A stretch of 38,741 nt of DNA from VFZS01 sp964353255. Its GTDB lineage: Bacteria > Acidobacteriota > Terriglobia > Bryobacterales > Bryobacteraceae. How positions within the stretch are numbered: the stretch's first letter is position 1; every line of letters begins with the position of its first letter. Positions 1 through 7,160 of this stretch are shown piece after piece. The notes under the pieces are model-generated. The model was not told the origin of the DNA, did no database searches, and worked only from the letters and a program-made list of their open reading frames with translations. The translations under genes were made by a program, and so were the position numbers. The stretch lies in contig CAYGVJ010000042.1 in NCBI GenBank assembly GCA_964353255.1, positions 1 through 38,741 of the forward strand, given 5' to 3'.

Positions 1-2
1 TG

Positions 3-488
3 GACGTGGCGCGCTACTTCCTCACCTTCACTCAGGACGAGTCCTGCGGCAAGTGCACCCCCTGCCGGGAGGGCACCAAGATCATGCTGGACATTCTGAC
101 CAAGATCACCGAAGGCCACGGCACGATGGAGGATCTGGAGGCCCTGGAAGAGGTCTCCAAGGTGGTCGCGGAGGCCTCGCTGTGCGGACTGGGAACGTCG
201 GCGCCCAACCCGGTCCTGACGACCCTGCGCTATTTCCGGGACGAGTACCTGATGCACATTCAGGCGCACAAATGCCCCGCCTATGTCTGCCGGCAACTAA
301 ACACCTACCGGGTGGACCCGGAGATCTGCGTGCAGCGCGGGCACGGCTGCGGCGTCTGCCGGCGCGAGTGTCCGGAGAAGGCGATCTTCGGCGAGAAGGG
401 CCAGGCCCACAGGATCGACATGAGCCTGTGCAGCAAGTGCGGGACGTGCGTGGACGTGTGCCACTTTCACGCCGTGATCGTGGAATGA
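3..488 (+). CDS. NADH-binding diaphorase subunit, NuoF/HndC/HydB type (3' part only)
   Basis: The gene enters from outside the window, so the FMN/NADH-binding and SLBB domains are not visible. What remains is the NuoF C-terminal [4Fe-4S] domain, with Cys codons at 45, 54 and 63 (CxxCxxCREG) and a fourth at 183 (SLCGLG). It is followed by a 2x[4Fe-4S] ferredoxin-like tail. The first tail cluster has an unusually wide first spacing (C-x7-CxxCxxxC); the second is a standard CxxCxxCxxxC. A ferredoxin tail on NuoF is known from HndC/HydB-type subunits of NAD- and ferredoxin-linked hydrogenases and distinguishes it from plain Complex I NuoF. The stop lies 10 bp before the next gene, and the operon continues through the hydrogenase subunits. 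Inferred role: the NAD(H) entry/exit module of the hydrogenase. A NuoE-like subunit may lie upstream but cannot be seen. Confidence 0.9.
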   Translation, partial: DVARYFLTFTQDESCGKCTPCREGTKIMLDILTKITEGHGTMEDLEALEEVSKVVAEASLCGLGTSAPNPVLTTLRYFRDEYLMHIQAHKCPAYVCRQLNTYRVDPEICVQRGHGCGVCRRECPEKAIFGEKGQAHRIDMSLCSKCGTCVDVCHFHAVIVE

Positions 489-498
489 GAGGTGGGAT

Positions 499-2262
499 GT
501 GATAAGAGTGACCATCGACGAAAAGACCACCGAGGTGGAGAGAGGGACCACGATTCTTCAGGCGGCCAAGTTCCTGAACATCAAGATTCCGACTCTCTGC
601 TACCACCCGCTGATCAAGCCGTTTGCGGCCTGCCGCTTGTGCGTGGTGGAGACCAAGACCCGCTGGGGCGACGAGCTGATCCCTTCCTGCCACGTGGCCT
701 GCCGGGACTCAATGGTGGTCAACACCGACAACCAACACGTGCGGGACGCCCGGCGGCTGATCCTGGAGATGATGCTGGGGCGCTGGCCCAACGTGCCGAT
801 TCTCCGCAAGTACGCCGAGGAGCTGGGGCTCAAGGAGCCACGCTTCACCAGCCCGCTCCGGGACCCGCGCGCGGACGCCTGCATCCTGTGCGGCCTGTGC
901 GTGCGGGCCTGCGAGGAGGTGGTGGGCGCCAGCGCTATCAGCATGGCGGAGCGGGGAAACCAGCGGCACGTGGCCACTCCGTTCAACCTGGAATCGGAAG
1001 CCTGCATTGCCTGCGGCGCCTGCGCGCTGGTGTGTCCCACCGCGCACATCAAGTTCGAGGCCGAGGATCACAGGGGCAAGCCCCCGGAATTCCTACTGGG
1101 GCCGAATACCGCGATTTATGTTCCCACCCTTCAGGCGGTGCCGAGAGTGCCCGTGATCGACGCCGAAACCTGCATTCACTTCCAGACCGAGGGCTGCCAG
1201 AAGTGCGTCGAGGTGTGCGAGCCGAAGGCCATCGCCCACCAGATGGTGGACGAAGAAGTCGAGCTCGAGGTGGGGCAGGTGCTGATCACCACCGGCTTCG
1301 AGCTCTTCGACCCCACCCCGATGACCCAGTATGGTTACGGGAGGCTCGACAATGTCTACTCCAGTCTGGATGTGGAGCAGATGCTGAACGCCACCGGGCC
1401 TACCGGAGGGAGAGTCCTTCTGAAGAACGGGCAGCCTCCGCGGGCCGTGGGAATCGTGCACTGCATCGGCTCCCGGGACGAGAATTACCACCGCTATTGC
1501 TCGCGCGTGTGCTGCATGTATGCGCTGAAGTTCGCCCACCTGATCCAGGAGCGCAGCCAGGCCGCGGTTTACAACTTCTACATCGACATGCGGGCCTTCG
1601 GGAAAGGCTACGAGGAGTTCTACTCGCGGGTGCTGCACGAAGGCGCCAACGTGATTCGCGGCAAGGTAGCCGAGGTGGTGCAGGCGGGCTGGTCCAAGCA
1701 AGAGGAAGGCACGCTGCTCATCCGGTGCGAGGACACCTTGATCGGCCGGTTCCGCGAGATCCCGGTCGATATGGTGGTGCTGTGCAACGCCATCGAGCCG
1801 CGCCATGATGCGGACCGCCTGGCGCGCCTGTTCGGCCTCAGCCGCAGCCCCGACGGTTTCTTCCTGGAGCGCCACCCGAAACTGGATCCAATGGCCACCA
1901 CTACCGACGGGCTGTTCATCGCCGGGTGTGCCCAGGGGCCGAAAGATATACCGGATTCGGTGGCTCAGGCCGCCGGGGCGGCCGCCCGCATGCTGGCCAC
2001 CATAGCGAAAGGCATGGTCGAAATCGATCCGGTGCGGGCCGAAATCGACGAGCAGTATTGCAGCGGCTGCCGGATCTGCAATGTGCTCTGCCCCTACAAG
2101 GCGATCGACTATCTGGCGGAGAAGAACGTTTCGCGGGTCAACTCCCCCCTGTGCAAAGGCTGTGGCACCTGTGTAGCCGCCTGTCCGGCGGGAGCCATCA
2201 GCGGGTACGGGTTCACCGACCGGCAGATCTATGCAGAACTGGAGGGCGTGCTGGCGCTGTAA
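499..2262 (+). CDS. NuoG/HoxU-HdrA hybrid iron-sulfur electron-transfer subunit
   Basis: 587 aa, GTG start preceded by GAGGTGG. Domains in order: NuoG-type [2Fe-2S] domain with C34, C45, C48 and C62; a region where NuoG normally carries the His-Cys [4Fe-4S] box, but here the ligands are missing (RWPNVPILRKY, residues 93-103); two [4Fe-4S] motifs at C126/129/132/136 and C167/170/173/177; the C-terminal half of HdrA (about 200-505) with its hallmark GSRD...YCSRVCCMYA stretch and the gPKDIpDSVaQA-type flavoprotein end; and a final 2x[4Fe-4S] ferredoxin (about 510-570). The HdrA N-terminal Rossmann half with the GxGxxG FAD motif is absent. HdrA normally hosts the bifurcating FAD, so flavin binding here is uncertain. 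It lies between a NuoF-like and an MvhD-like gene, so it probably wires the diaphorase to the hydrogenase. Confidence 0.88.
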   Translation: MIRVTIDEKTTEVERGTTILQAAKFLNIKIPTLCYHPLIKPFAACRLCVVETKTRWGDELIPSCHVACRDSMVVNTDNQHVRDARRLILEMMLGRWPNVPILRKYAEELGLKEPRFTSPLRDPRADACILCGLCVRACEEVVGASAISMAERGNQRHVATPFNLESEACIACGACALVCPTAHIKFEAEDHRGKPPEFLLGPNTAIYVPTLQAVPRVPVIDAETCIHFQTEGCQKCVEVCEPKAIAHQMVDEEVELEVGQVLITTGFELFDPTPMTQYGYGRLDNVYSSLDVEQMLNATGPTGGRVLLKNGQPPRAVGIVHCIGSRDENYHRYCSRVCCMYALKFAHLIQERSQAAVYNFYIDMRAFGKGYEEFYSRVLHEGANVIRGKVAEVVQAGWSKQEEGTLLIRCEDTLIGRFREIPVDMVVLCNAIEPRHDADRLARLFGLSRSPDGFFLERHPKLDPMATTTDGLFIAGCAQGPKDIPDSVAQAAGAAARMLATIAKGMVEIDPVRAEIDEQYCSGCRICNVLCPYKAIDYLAEKNVSRVNSPLCKGCGTCVAACPAGAISGYGFTDRQIYAELEGVLAL

Positions 2263-2282
2263 GAGGAAGGGAGGCATGGGCA

Positions 2283-2729
2283 GTGAAGACCGACGGGAAG
2301 AGATTCGAGCCACGCATCATCGGCTTCTTGTGTAACTGGTGCTCGTACACCGGCGCGGACCTGGCGGGAACCAGCCGGATGAAATCCGCGCCCAACCTGC
2401 GCGTCATCCGGGTGATGTGCAGCGGGAGGGTGGATCCCACCTTTGTCCTGCGCGCTTTCCAGTTGGGCGCCGACGGGGTGCTGGTGGCGGGCTGCCATCC
2501 GGGAGACTGCCACTACCAGGAGGGCAATTTCAAGGCGCAGCGGCGGGTGCTGCTGCTGCGGCGGGTGCTCCGGGAGTTCGGGGTGGATGAGCGGCGGCTG
2601 CGGCTGGAGTGGATTTCGGCCGCCGAGGGCGAGAAGTTCGCCACGGTCACCAACGAGTTCACCGAACAAGTGCGGGCGTTGGGCCCGCTGCGACTGGAGC
2701 TGGCGGCGCGCGAGGAGGTGACGGCATGA
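2283..2729 (+). CDS. mvhD: MvhD-like hydrogenase iron-sulfur (delta) subunit
   Basis: 148 aa, GTG start chosen because GAAGGGAGG precedes it by about 8 nt and the protein then begins just before the conserved FLCNWCSY motif. Conserved cysteines lie in LCNWCSYTGAD, VMCSGRVD and GCHPGDCHY, as in the MvhD/FlpD family that carries a [2Fe-2S] cluster and passes electrons from a hydrogenase or formate dehydrogenase into HdrA. The length is normal for the family. The stop overlaps the next start by 4 bp (ATGA), so translation is probably coupled. The position between the HdrA hybrid and the hydrogenase small subunit matches its expected bridging role. Confidence 0.92.
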   Translation: MKTDGKRFEPRIIGFLCNWCSYTGADLAGTSRMKSAPNLRVIRVMCSGRVDPTFVLRAFQLGADGVLVAGCHPGDCHYQEGNFKAQRRVLLLRRVLREFGVDERRLRLEWISAAEGEKFATVTNEFTEQVRALGPLRLELAAREEVTA

Positions 2730-3688
2730 GCAAGCCAAAACTGGCTCTCTACTGGGCGGCGAGCTGCGGAGGGTGCGAAGTGGCGGTGCTGGACGTCGAG
2801 GAGAAGATCCTCGACGTGGCCGGCTTCTTCGACCTGGTCCTCTGGCCCTGCGCCCTGGACTTCAAATACCAGGACGTGGAAGCCATGCCGGACGGCTCGA
2901 TCGACCTGTGCCTGTTCAACGGCGCCATCCGCACCAGCGAAAACGAGCACATGGCGCACCTGCTGCGCGCCAAGTCGAAGGTGCTGGTGGCCTTCGGCTC
3001 CTGCGCCATGGATGGGTGCATCCCGGGGCTGGCGAACCTGACCACGCGCGAGGCGATCCTCCAGACCGTGTATCACGAGACGCCCTCCACGCTCAACCCC
3101 GGCGGGGTCCGGCCGACGCCGCGGGTGACGGTGGCGGAAGGGGAACTGGATATCCCGGAGTTCTACGAATCGGTGCGCACGCTGGGGCAGACCGTGCCGG
3201 TGGACTACTTCATCCCCGGCTGCCCGCCCCAGCCGCCGCAGATCCTGGCGGTGCTGGGGGCGGTCATGCAAGGGGCCCAGTTGCCGCCGCCGGGCGCGGT
3301 GCTGGGGGCGGGAGAGAAAACCTGCTGCGAGGAGTGCGGCCGGCCGCGCAACGAGAAGCGGCTGAAGCGGTTCTACCGGGTCGTCGAGATCGAGCCCAAG
3401 CCGGACGAGTGCCTGCTGGATCAGGGCCTCATCTGCCTGGGGCCGGCCACGCGCAGCGGCTGCGGCGCGCTGTGCGTGAAGGCCAACATGCCCTGCCGGG
3501 GCTGTTACGGGGCGGCGCCCAGCGTGATTGACCAGGGCGCCAAGATGATCAGCGCGCTCTCGAGCGTGATCGACTCGACGGACCCGGCCGAAATCGACCG
3601 CATCCTGGAGGGCGTCGCCGACCCGGCCGGGACCCTCTACCGGTTCAGCGTGCCCCGCTCGATGCTGTTCCGCAAACAGACCACCTGA
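2726..3688 (+). CDS. mvhG: [NiFe] hydrogenase small subunit, MvhG-like (group 3)
   Basis: 320 aa. The ATG overlaps the mvhD stop and is preceded by GAGGAGG. There is no Tat signal, so this is a cytoplasmic enzyme. The proximal cluster ligands start at C14-x-x-C17 (SCGGCE), followed by GSCAMDGCIPG and the PGCPPQPPQI motif. The C-terminal third is Cys-rich (CCEECGRP, CLLDQGLICLGP, SGCGALC, PCRGCYG), consistent with medial and distal clusters of MvhG/F420-nonreducing-type small subunits. It moves electrons from the Ni-Fe site in the large subunit to MvhD. Group 3c-like is my best subgroup guess; the NuoF partner also resembles group 3d arrangements. Confidence 0.93.
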   Translation: MSKPKLALYWAASCGGCEVAVLDVEEKILDVAGFFDLVLWPCALDFKYQDVEAMPDGSIDLCLFNGAIRTSENEHMAHLLRAKSKVLVAFGSCAMDGCIPGLANLTTREAILQTVYHETPSTLNPGGVRPTPRVTVAEGELDIPEFYESVRTLGQTVPVDYFIPGCPPQPPQILAVLGAVMQGAQLPPPGAVLGAGEKTCCEECGRPRNEKRLKRFYRVVEIEPKPDECLLDQGLICLGPATRSGCGALCVKANMPCRGCYGAAPSVIDQGAKMISALSSVIDSTDPAEIDRILEGVADPAGTLYRFSVPRSMLFRKQTT

Positions 3689-3698
3689 GGAGACATCC

Positions 3699-5162
3699 AT
3701 GAAGAAGATCGTCATTGACCCGATCACGCGGCTGGAAGGACACGGCAAGATCGCCATTTTCCTCACCGACGAGGGAGAGGTGGCCAACTGCTACTTTCAG
3801 GTGCCGGAACTCAGGGGGTTCGAGCAGTTCTCGGTGGGCCGGCCGGTGGAGGAGATGCCGCGCATCACCACGCGCATCTGCGGCGTCTGCCCCGAGGCTC
3901 ACCACATGGCCAGCGCCAAGGCCTGCGACGCGGTCTATCACGTCGAGCCGCCGCCGGCCGCCAAGAAGCTGCGGGAACTGCTCTACTCGTGCTTCTTCGT
4001 GGGCGACCACACCCTGCATTTCTACGCCCTGGGCGGGCCGGACTTCGTGGTTGGCCCGGACGCGCCAGCCGGTGAGCGCAACATCCTGGGAGTCATCGCG
4101 AAGGTGGGACTCGAAGCCGGCAAGAAGGTCATCGAGCTGCGCAAGCGCGCCCAGCATTGCGTGTCATTGATCGGCGGCAAGGCCATCCATCCGGTGACCT
4201 CGGTCCCCGGCGGCCTGGCCAAGCCGCTCAAGGCGGAGGAGCGCGACCAGATCCTCGAGCACACCAACTACTTCATCGAGTTCGCCAAGTTCACTCTGGG
4301 GGTGGTCGAAGAGGTGGTGCTGAAGAATCCCGCCTACGTGGAGATGATCCTCAGCGACCCCTACACCCAGCGCGTGTACTCGATGGGAACGGTGGACGCC
4401 AACAATCGCGTGAACTTCTACGACGGCCACATCCGGGTGACGGACCCCGAGGGCCGTGAGTTCGTCAAGTTCCACCCCAAGGACTACCTTCAGGTGCTGG
4501 CCGAGCACGTCGAGCCGTGGACCTACTTGAAGTTTCCGTTCTTGAAGCAGGTCGGCTGGAAGGGATTTGTGGACGGCAAGGATTCCGGCGTCTACCGGGC
4601 CACGCCCCTTTCCCGGCTGAACGCCGCCGACGGCATGGCCACGCCGCTGGCCCAGGCCGAATACGAGCGCATGTACGCGACACTGGGCGGCAAACCGGTG
4701 CACTACACGCTGGCCACGCACTGGGCGCGGGTGATCGAGCTGATGTACGCCGCCGAGCGGGCGGCGGAACTCGCCCGCGACGAGGAAATCCTGGACCCGA
4801 AGGTGAGGACCATTCCCACCGCCACGCCCACCGAAGGGGTGGGCTGCGTCGAGGCCCCGCGCGGCACGCTGTACCATCACTACGTGACCGACGAGCGGGG
4901 GATTCTGAAGCGCGTCAACCTGATCGTGGGCACCACCAACAACCACGCACCCATCTCGATGGCCATCCGCCAGGCGGCCTTCGGGCTGATCCGGCGCGGC
5001 GTGGAAATCACCGACGGCGTGCTGAACCGCATCGAGATGGCCTTCCGGGCCTTCGATCCCTGCTTCGGCTGCGCCACGCACTCCCTGCCCGGCAAGATGC
5101 CCCTCGAGGTCGAGGTCCGCGAGCTGAATGGAACCCTGGTGGCGTCCCGCAAGCGGGTGTAG
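3699..5162 (+). CDS. mvhA: [NiFe] hydrogenase large subunit, MvhA-like
   Basis: 487 aa, ATG after GAGGAGAC. Both Ni-Fe ligand motifs are intact: RICGVCPEAHH (C61, C64, H68) and DPCFGCATH (C455, C458, H461). Twenty-six residues follow H461, the type of C-terminal peptide removed by a maturation protease once nickel is inserted; the protease gene starts 4 bp downstream. The N-terminal IDPITRLEGHGKI is the family signature. It catalyses reversible H2 oxidation in the cytoplasm. A decayed copy of its C-terminal coding region lies at 6288-6386. The hypABCDEF maturation genes are not in the window. Confidence 0.95.
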   Translation: MKKIVIDPITRLEGHGKIAIFLTDEGEVANCYFQVPELRGFEQFSVGRPVEEMPRITTRICGVCPEAHHMASAKACDAVYHVEPPPAAKKLRELLYSCFFVGDHTLHFYALGGPDFVVGPDAPAGERNILGVIAKVGLEAGKKVIELRKRAQHCVSLIGGKAIHPVTSVPGGLAKPLKAEERDQILEHTNYFIEFAKFTLGVVEEVVLKNPAYVEMILSDPYTQRVYSMGTVDANNRVNFYDGHIRVTDPEGREFVKFHPKDYLQVLAEHVEPWTYLKFPFLKQVGWKGFVDGKDSGVYRATPLSRLNAADGMATPLAQAEYERMYATLGGKPVHYTLATHWARVIELMYAAERAAELARDEEILDPKVRTIPTATPTEGVGCVEAPRGTLYHHYVTDERGILKRVNLIVGTTNNHAPISMAIRQAAFGLIRRGVEITDGVLNRIEMAFRAFDPCFGCATHSLPGKMPLEVEVRELNGTLVASRKRV

Positions 5163-5165
5163 CGA

Positions 5166-5624
5166 GTGAAGACCGCCCTGGTAGGCTTCGGCAATCCCTG
5201 CCACGGCGACGACGGCATCGGGCCGCGGGCGGCGCGGCGCATCTACGAGTCCCTGCCCCGCACGGAGAACATCGACCTGCTGGAGCTCGCGACTTCCGAC
5301 TTCGGGGTGATGGAGGCGCTCATCGGCTACGAGCGCGCGGTGATCATCGACGCGCTGGTGGATGAGGACGCCGAGGTGGGCACGGTGCGCCGCATCGAGC
5401 TTCCGGAGTGCCTCGCGGACGGCCATCTGAGCCCGCACACCGCGGGCTTCAGCGCGGCCCTGGGGCTGGCGCGGGCGCTGGGGTTGCCCGTGCCCGCCGA
5501 GATCGCTCTCTTCGGGGTAGTCATCCGCGAGCCGCCCTGCTTCTCAGAGCGCCTGAGCCCGGAGCTCGAGGCGCGCGTGGACCAGATCGCCCGTGTCATC
5601 GCGGCGGCGGAGTTCGGAGAGTGA
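5166..5624 (+). CDS. Hydrogenase maturation endopeptidase, HycI/HyaD family (M52)
   Basis: 152 aa, GTG start 4 bp after the large-subunit stop. It has the family N-terminus GFGNPCHGDDGIGP with the acidic Ni-sensing residues, a second acidic site in IIDALVDE, and the metal-ligand histidine in LSPHTAGF. These proteases bind the nickel of the folded large subunit and remove its C-terminal extension. Its place directly after the large subunit indicates that it serves that enzyme. It is the last gene of the visible operon and faces a convergent PEP-CTERM gene 12 bp away. No obvious terminator is seen. Confidence 0.92.
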   Translation: MKTALVGFGNPCHGDDGIGPRAARRIYESLPRTENIDLLELATSDFGVMEALIGYERAVIIDALVDEDAEVGTVRRIELPECLADGHLSPHTAGFSAALGLARALGLPVPAEIALFGVVIREPPCFSERLSPELEARVDQIARVIAAAEFGE

Positions 5625-5636
5625 CTATGCAGGGGG

Positions 5637-6140
5637 TCAGTTCAGCCGGCGCCGAATGGCGGCCAACGCCAGCAACCCCGCTCCCAGCAAGAGCACGGTG
5701 CCAGGCTCCGGAATGGCAGCAGCATCAACACGCAAATACCCGGTGCCGTAACCGTACGGATTGGTGACGGTGTAAATGTTGATGTTCACTCCCTCTCCAC
5801 CAGGCAGGTACCAAGCACGGTGGCTCCAGCGAGGGTCCGAGTAGGCGAAGTCGGGGTCACTGGTCCAATCAGCAGTTTGAGACACCCACGGCGTCAGTCC
5901 CAGCGAGGTGGCGTCACGAAAGACCTCGAATTGGTCGCCGGCCGCGTACGCGTCGGTCACCTTGAGGGTCGCTCCTTCAGGCGGAGTCGTGAAGGTGAAG
6001 GGGTTCTCGGCGGCTGGCGCCGAGGCGCCGCTGCTCCAATTGAAAGCGTACCAACCGCCGCCGACCGTAATGGCGCCGGCCCAACCGGCGCCTGCACAGA
6101 GCAACAGTGCGATCAAGACTACGAAAAAAGTCCTCAGCAT
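5637..6140 (-). CDS. Small secreted PEP-CTERM protein
   Basis: 167 aa, starting at MLRTFF after a good GGAGGA ribosome site. An N-terminal signal peptide (hydrophobic residues about 6-20, ending near GAGWAGA) is followed by a short mature region rich in Trp, Tyr, Asp and Pro. The C-terminus is a classic sorting tag: IPEPGTVLLLGAGLLAL and then a basic tail. PEP-CTERM tags are recognised by exosortase and direct proteins to the envelope or matrix; no exosortase gene lies here. The body has no motif I recognise. A longer reading frame runs upstream of this start but covers the hydrogenase relic and looks non-coding. Confidence 0.85.
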   Translation of the reverse strand: MLRTFFVVLIALLLCAGAGWAGAITVGGGWYAFNWSSGASAPAAENPFTFTTPPEGATLKVTDAYAAGDQFEVFRDATSLGLTPWVSQTADWTSDPDFAYSDPRWSHRAWYLPGGEGVNINIYTVTNPYGYGTGYLRVDAAAIPEPGTVLLLGAGLLALAAIRRRLN

Positions 6141-6287
6141 TCGTCCTCCGAACCATCCTCGGCCGGCAAGCTGACCTGGCCGAAGAAGACCCAGAATAGC
6201 ACAGATTTCGCGTTTTGCAAGCGTTTTGCGGCCCGGGGACAGTACTGGTACGTCCAAACAGGACAAGGCGCTCCGGTTCACGCGACG

Positions 6288-6386
6288 TACGGCTGCGCCA
6301 CCCAGGCGCAGCCGGGCGGCATGCCGCTGGAGGTGCGGGTGTACGAGCCCGATGGCACGCTGGCGGCGGTGAGGAAGCGGGGGTAG
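6288..6386 (+). pseudogene. Decayed C-terminus of a [NiFe] hydrogenase large subunit
   Basis: The last 32 codons before the TAG at 6384 align without gaps to the end of the MvhA-like protein: GCAT..PG.MPLEV.V.E..GTL.A.RKR, about 20 of 31 residues identical by eye. The first Cys of the DPCxxC motif is lost and the final metal-site His has become Gln, so it cannot be functional. No homology is visible upstream of about 6288. It is probably the remnant of a second hydrogenase gene, or an old diverged duplicate of the 3' end of the intact gene. The stop codon is shared with the GTAG tag of the adjoining REP. Confidence 0.72.
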
Positions 6387-6434
6387 GACAGCCCCATGGG
6401 CTGTCGGGAACGACAGGCCACGAGCCTGTCCTAC
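6383..6434. repeat. REP pair (BIME-like), two inverted hairpins with outer GTAG tags
   Basis: Hairpin 1 (6387-6405) has an 8-bp stem GACAGCCC/GGGCTGTC. Hairpin 2 (6412-6430) has stem GACAGGC/GCCTGTC. They are separated by 6 bp and point in opposite directions. Each is preceded on its own strand by GTAG (6383-6386 and, on the - strand, 6434-6431). GTAG plus hairpin is the known signature of REP sequences recognised by RAYT transposases. The arms resemble the REPs at 22896 and around 26300/26880, so they probably form one family. Confidence 0.75.
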
Positions 6435-6464
6435 CATACCCCCATACTACTGCACCCAGATATA

Positions 6465-6473
6465 TGGTACACT
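6465..6473 (+). promoter_or_regulatory. Extended -10 promoter of the first toxin-antitoxin module
   Basis: TGG-TACACT fits an extended -10 (TGn-TAnnnT); no good -35 is seen. Transcription would start only about 4 nt before the ATG at 6484, and no Shine-Dalgarno sequence is present, so the antitoxin mRNA is probably leaderless or nearly so. Confidence 0.45.
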
Positions 6474-6483
6474 GGGCCCAGCC

Positions 6484-6723
6484 ATGAAGACCACGCTCGA
6501 GATCCCGGACGCCCTGTTCTCGGAGGCCCGCAACTACGCCGCCCGCCGCGGGCTTTCCTTCAAAGCGGTTGTCGAGGCCGGCTTGCGGCAGGTGTTGGAC
6601 GCCAACCGGACTCGGCCGCCGTCGTTCCGCTTACGGAAACACACTTTCAAGGGCCGCGGGCTGGCCATTGAGGGAGGCTGGGAATCCATTCGGGAGCAAA
6701 TATACAAGGGGCGCGGAGAATGA
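6484..6723 (+). CDS. VapB-type antitoxin (DUF2191-like)
   Basis: 79 aa. The N-terminus MKTTLEIPDALFSEARNYAARRG fits a ribbon-helix-helix strand and helix, and the C-terminal half (RPPSFRLRKHTFKGRGLAIEGGWESIREQIYKGRG) is the typical toxin-wrapping tail of VapB partners of PIN toxins. It overlaps the toxin start by 4 bp (ATGA). It should neutralise the downstream nuclease and repress its own promoter; operator sites were not resolved. There is no ribosome site ahead of the ATG. Confidence 0.85.
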   Translation: MKTTLEIPDALFSEARNYAARRGLSFKAVVEAGLRQVLDANRTRPPSFRLRKHTFKGRGLAIEGGWESIREQIYKGRGE

Positions 6724-7160
6724 TCGCCGTCGATACGAACATTCTGGTGTACGCGCATCGCCGAGATTCCCCCTGGCATCGCGCCGCCGATGAACACCTG
6801 ACCAGGCTGGCCGAAAGCGGCTCCCCGTGGGCCATTCCCTGGCCCTGCATCCACGAGTTTCTGGCGGTTGTTACGCATCCGAGGATCTTCCGCCCGCCCA
6901 CTCCACTCAGCGACGCACTGCTGCAAGTGGAATGCTGGCTGGAGTGCCCGTCGCTCAGTGCATTGGGTGAGATGCTGGGCTATTGGGACACGCTGAAAGC
7001 CGCCCTGCTGGGGGGCAAGGTCTCGGGCGGGATGATCCACGACGCCCGCATCGTCGCCATCTGCCGCCAGCACGGGGTGACGACGCTCTGGTCTGCCGAC
7101 CGGGACCTGTCGCGCTTCGCCGGAGTCAAGGTGGCGAACCCGCTGCTGGGTGACGCCTAG
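6720..7160 (+). CDS. VapC-type PIN-domain ribonuclease toxin
   Basis: 146 aa. The acidic PIN residues are all present: D5 in VDTNILVYAH, Glu in HEFLAVV, Asp in IHDARI, and Asp in SADRDLSRF. It is expected to cleave RNA (tRNA or rRNA in known VapCs) unless bound by the VapB just upstream. Its TAG stop overlaps the stop of the convergent transporter gene within the palindrome CTAG (7157-7160), so the two genes have no spacer and no room for a separate terminator. Confidence 0.9.
   Translation: MIAVDTNILVYAHRRDSPWHRAADEHLTRLAESGSPWAIPWPCIHEFLAVVTHPRIFRPPTPLSDALLQVECWLECPSLSALGEMLGYWDTLKAALLGGKVSGGMIHDARIVAICRQHGVTTLWSADRDLSRFAGVKVANPLLGDA

Noticed and set aside
492..1808. 438-aa open frame overlapping the NuoG-HdrA gene
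   Set aside because: It is Arg/Gly/Pro-rich shadow translation of the real gene in another frame, with no family motifs.
6141..6437. N-terminal extension of the PEP-CTERM gene to position 6437
   Set aside because: The extension covers the hydrogenase relic and REP pair; the start at 6140 has GGAGGA and a signal peptide directly after.
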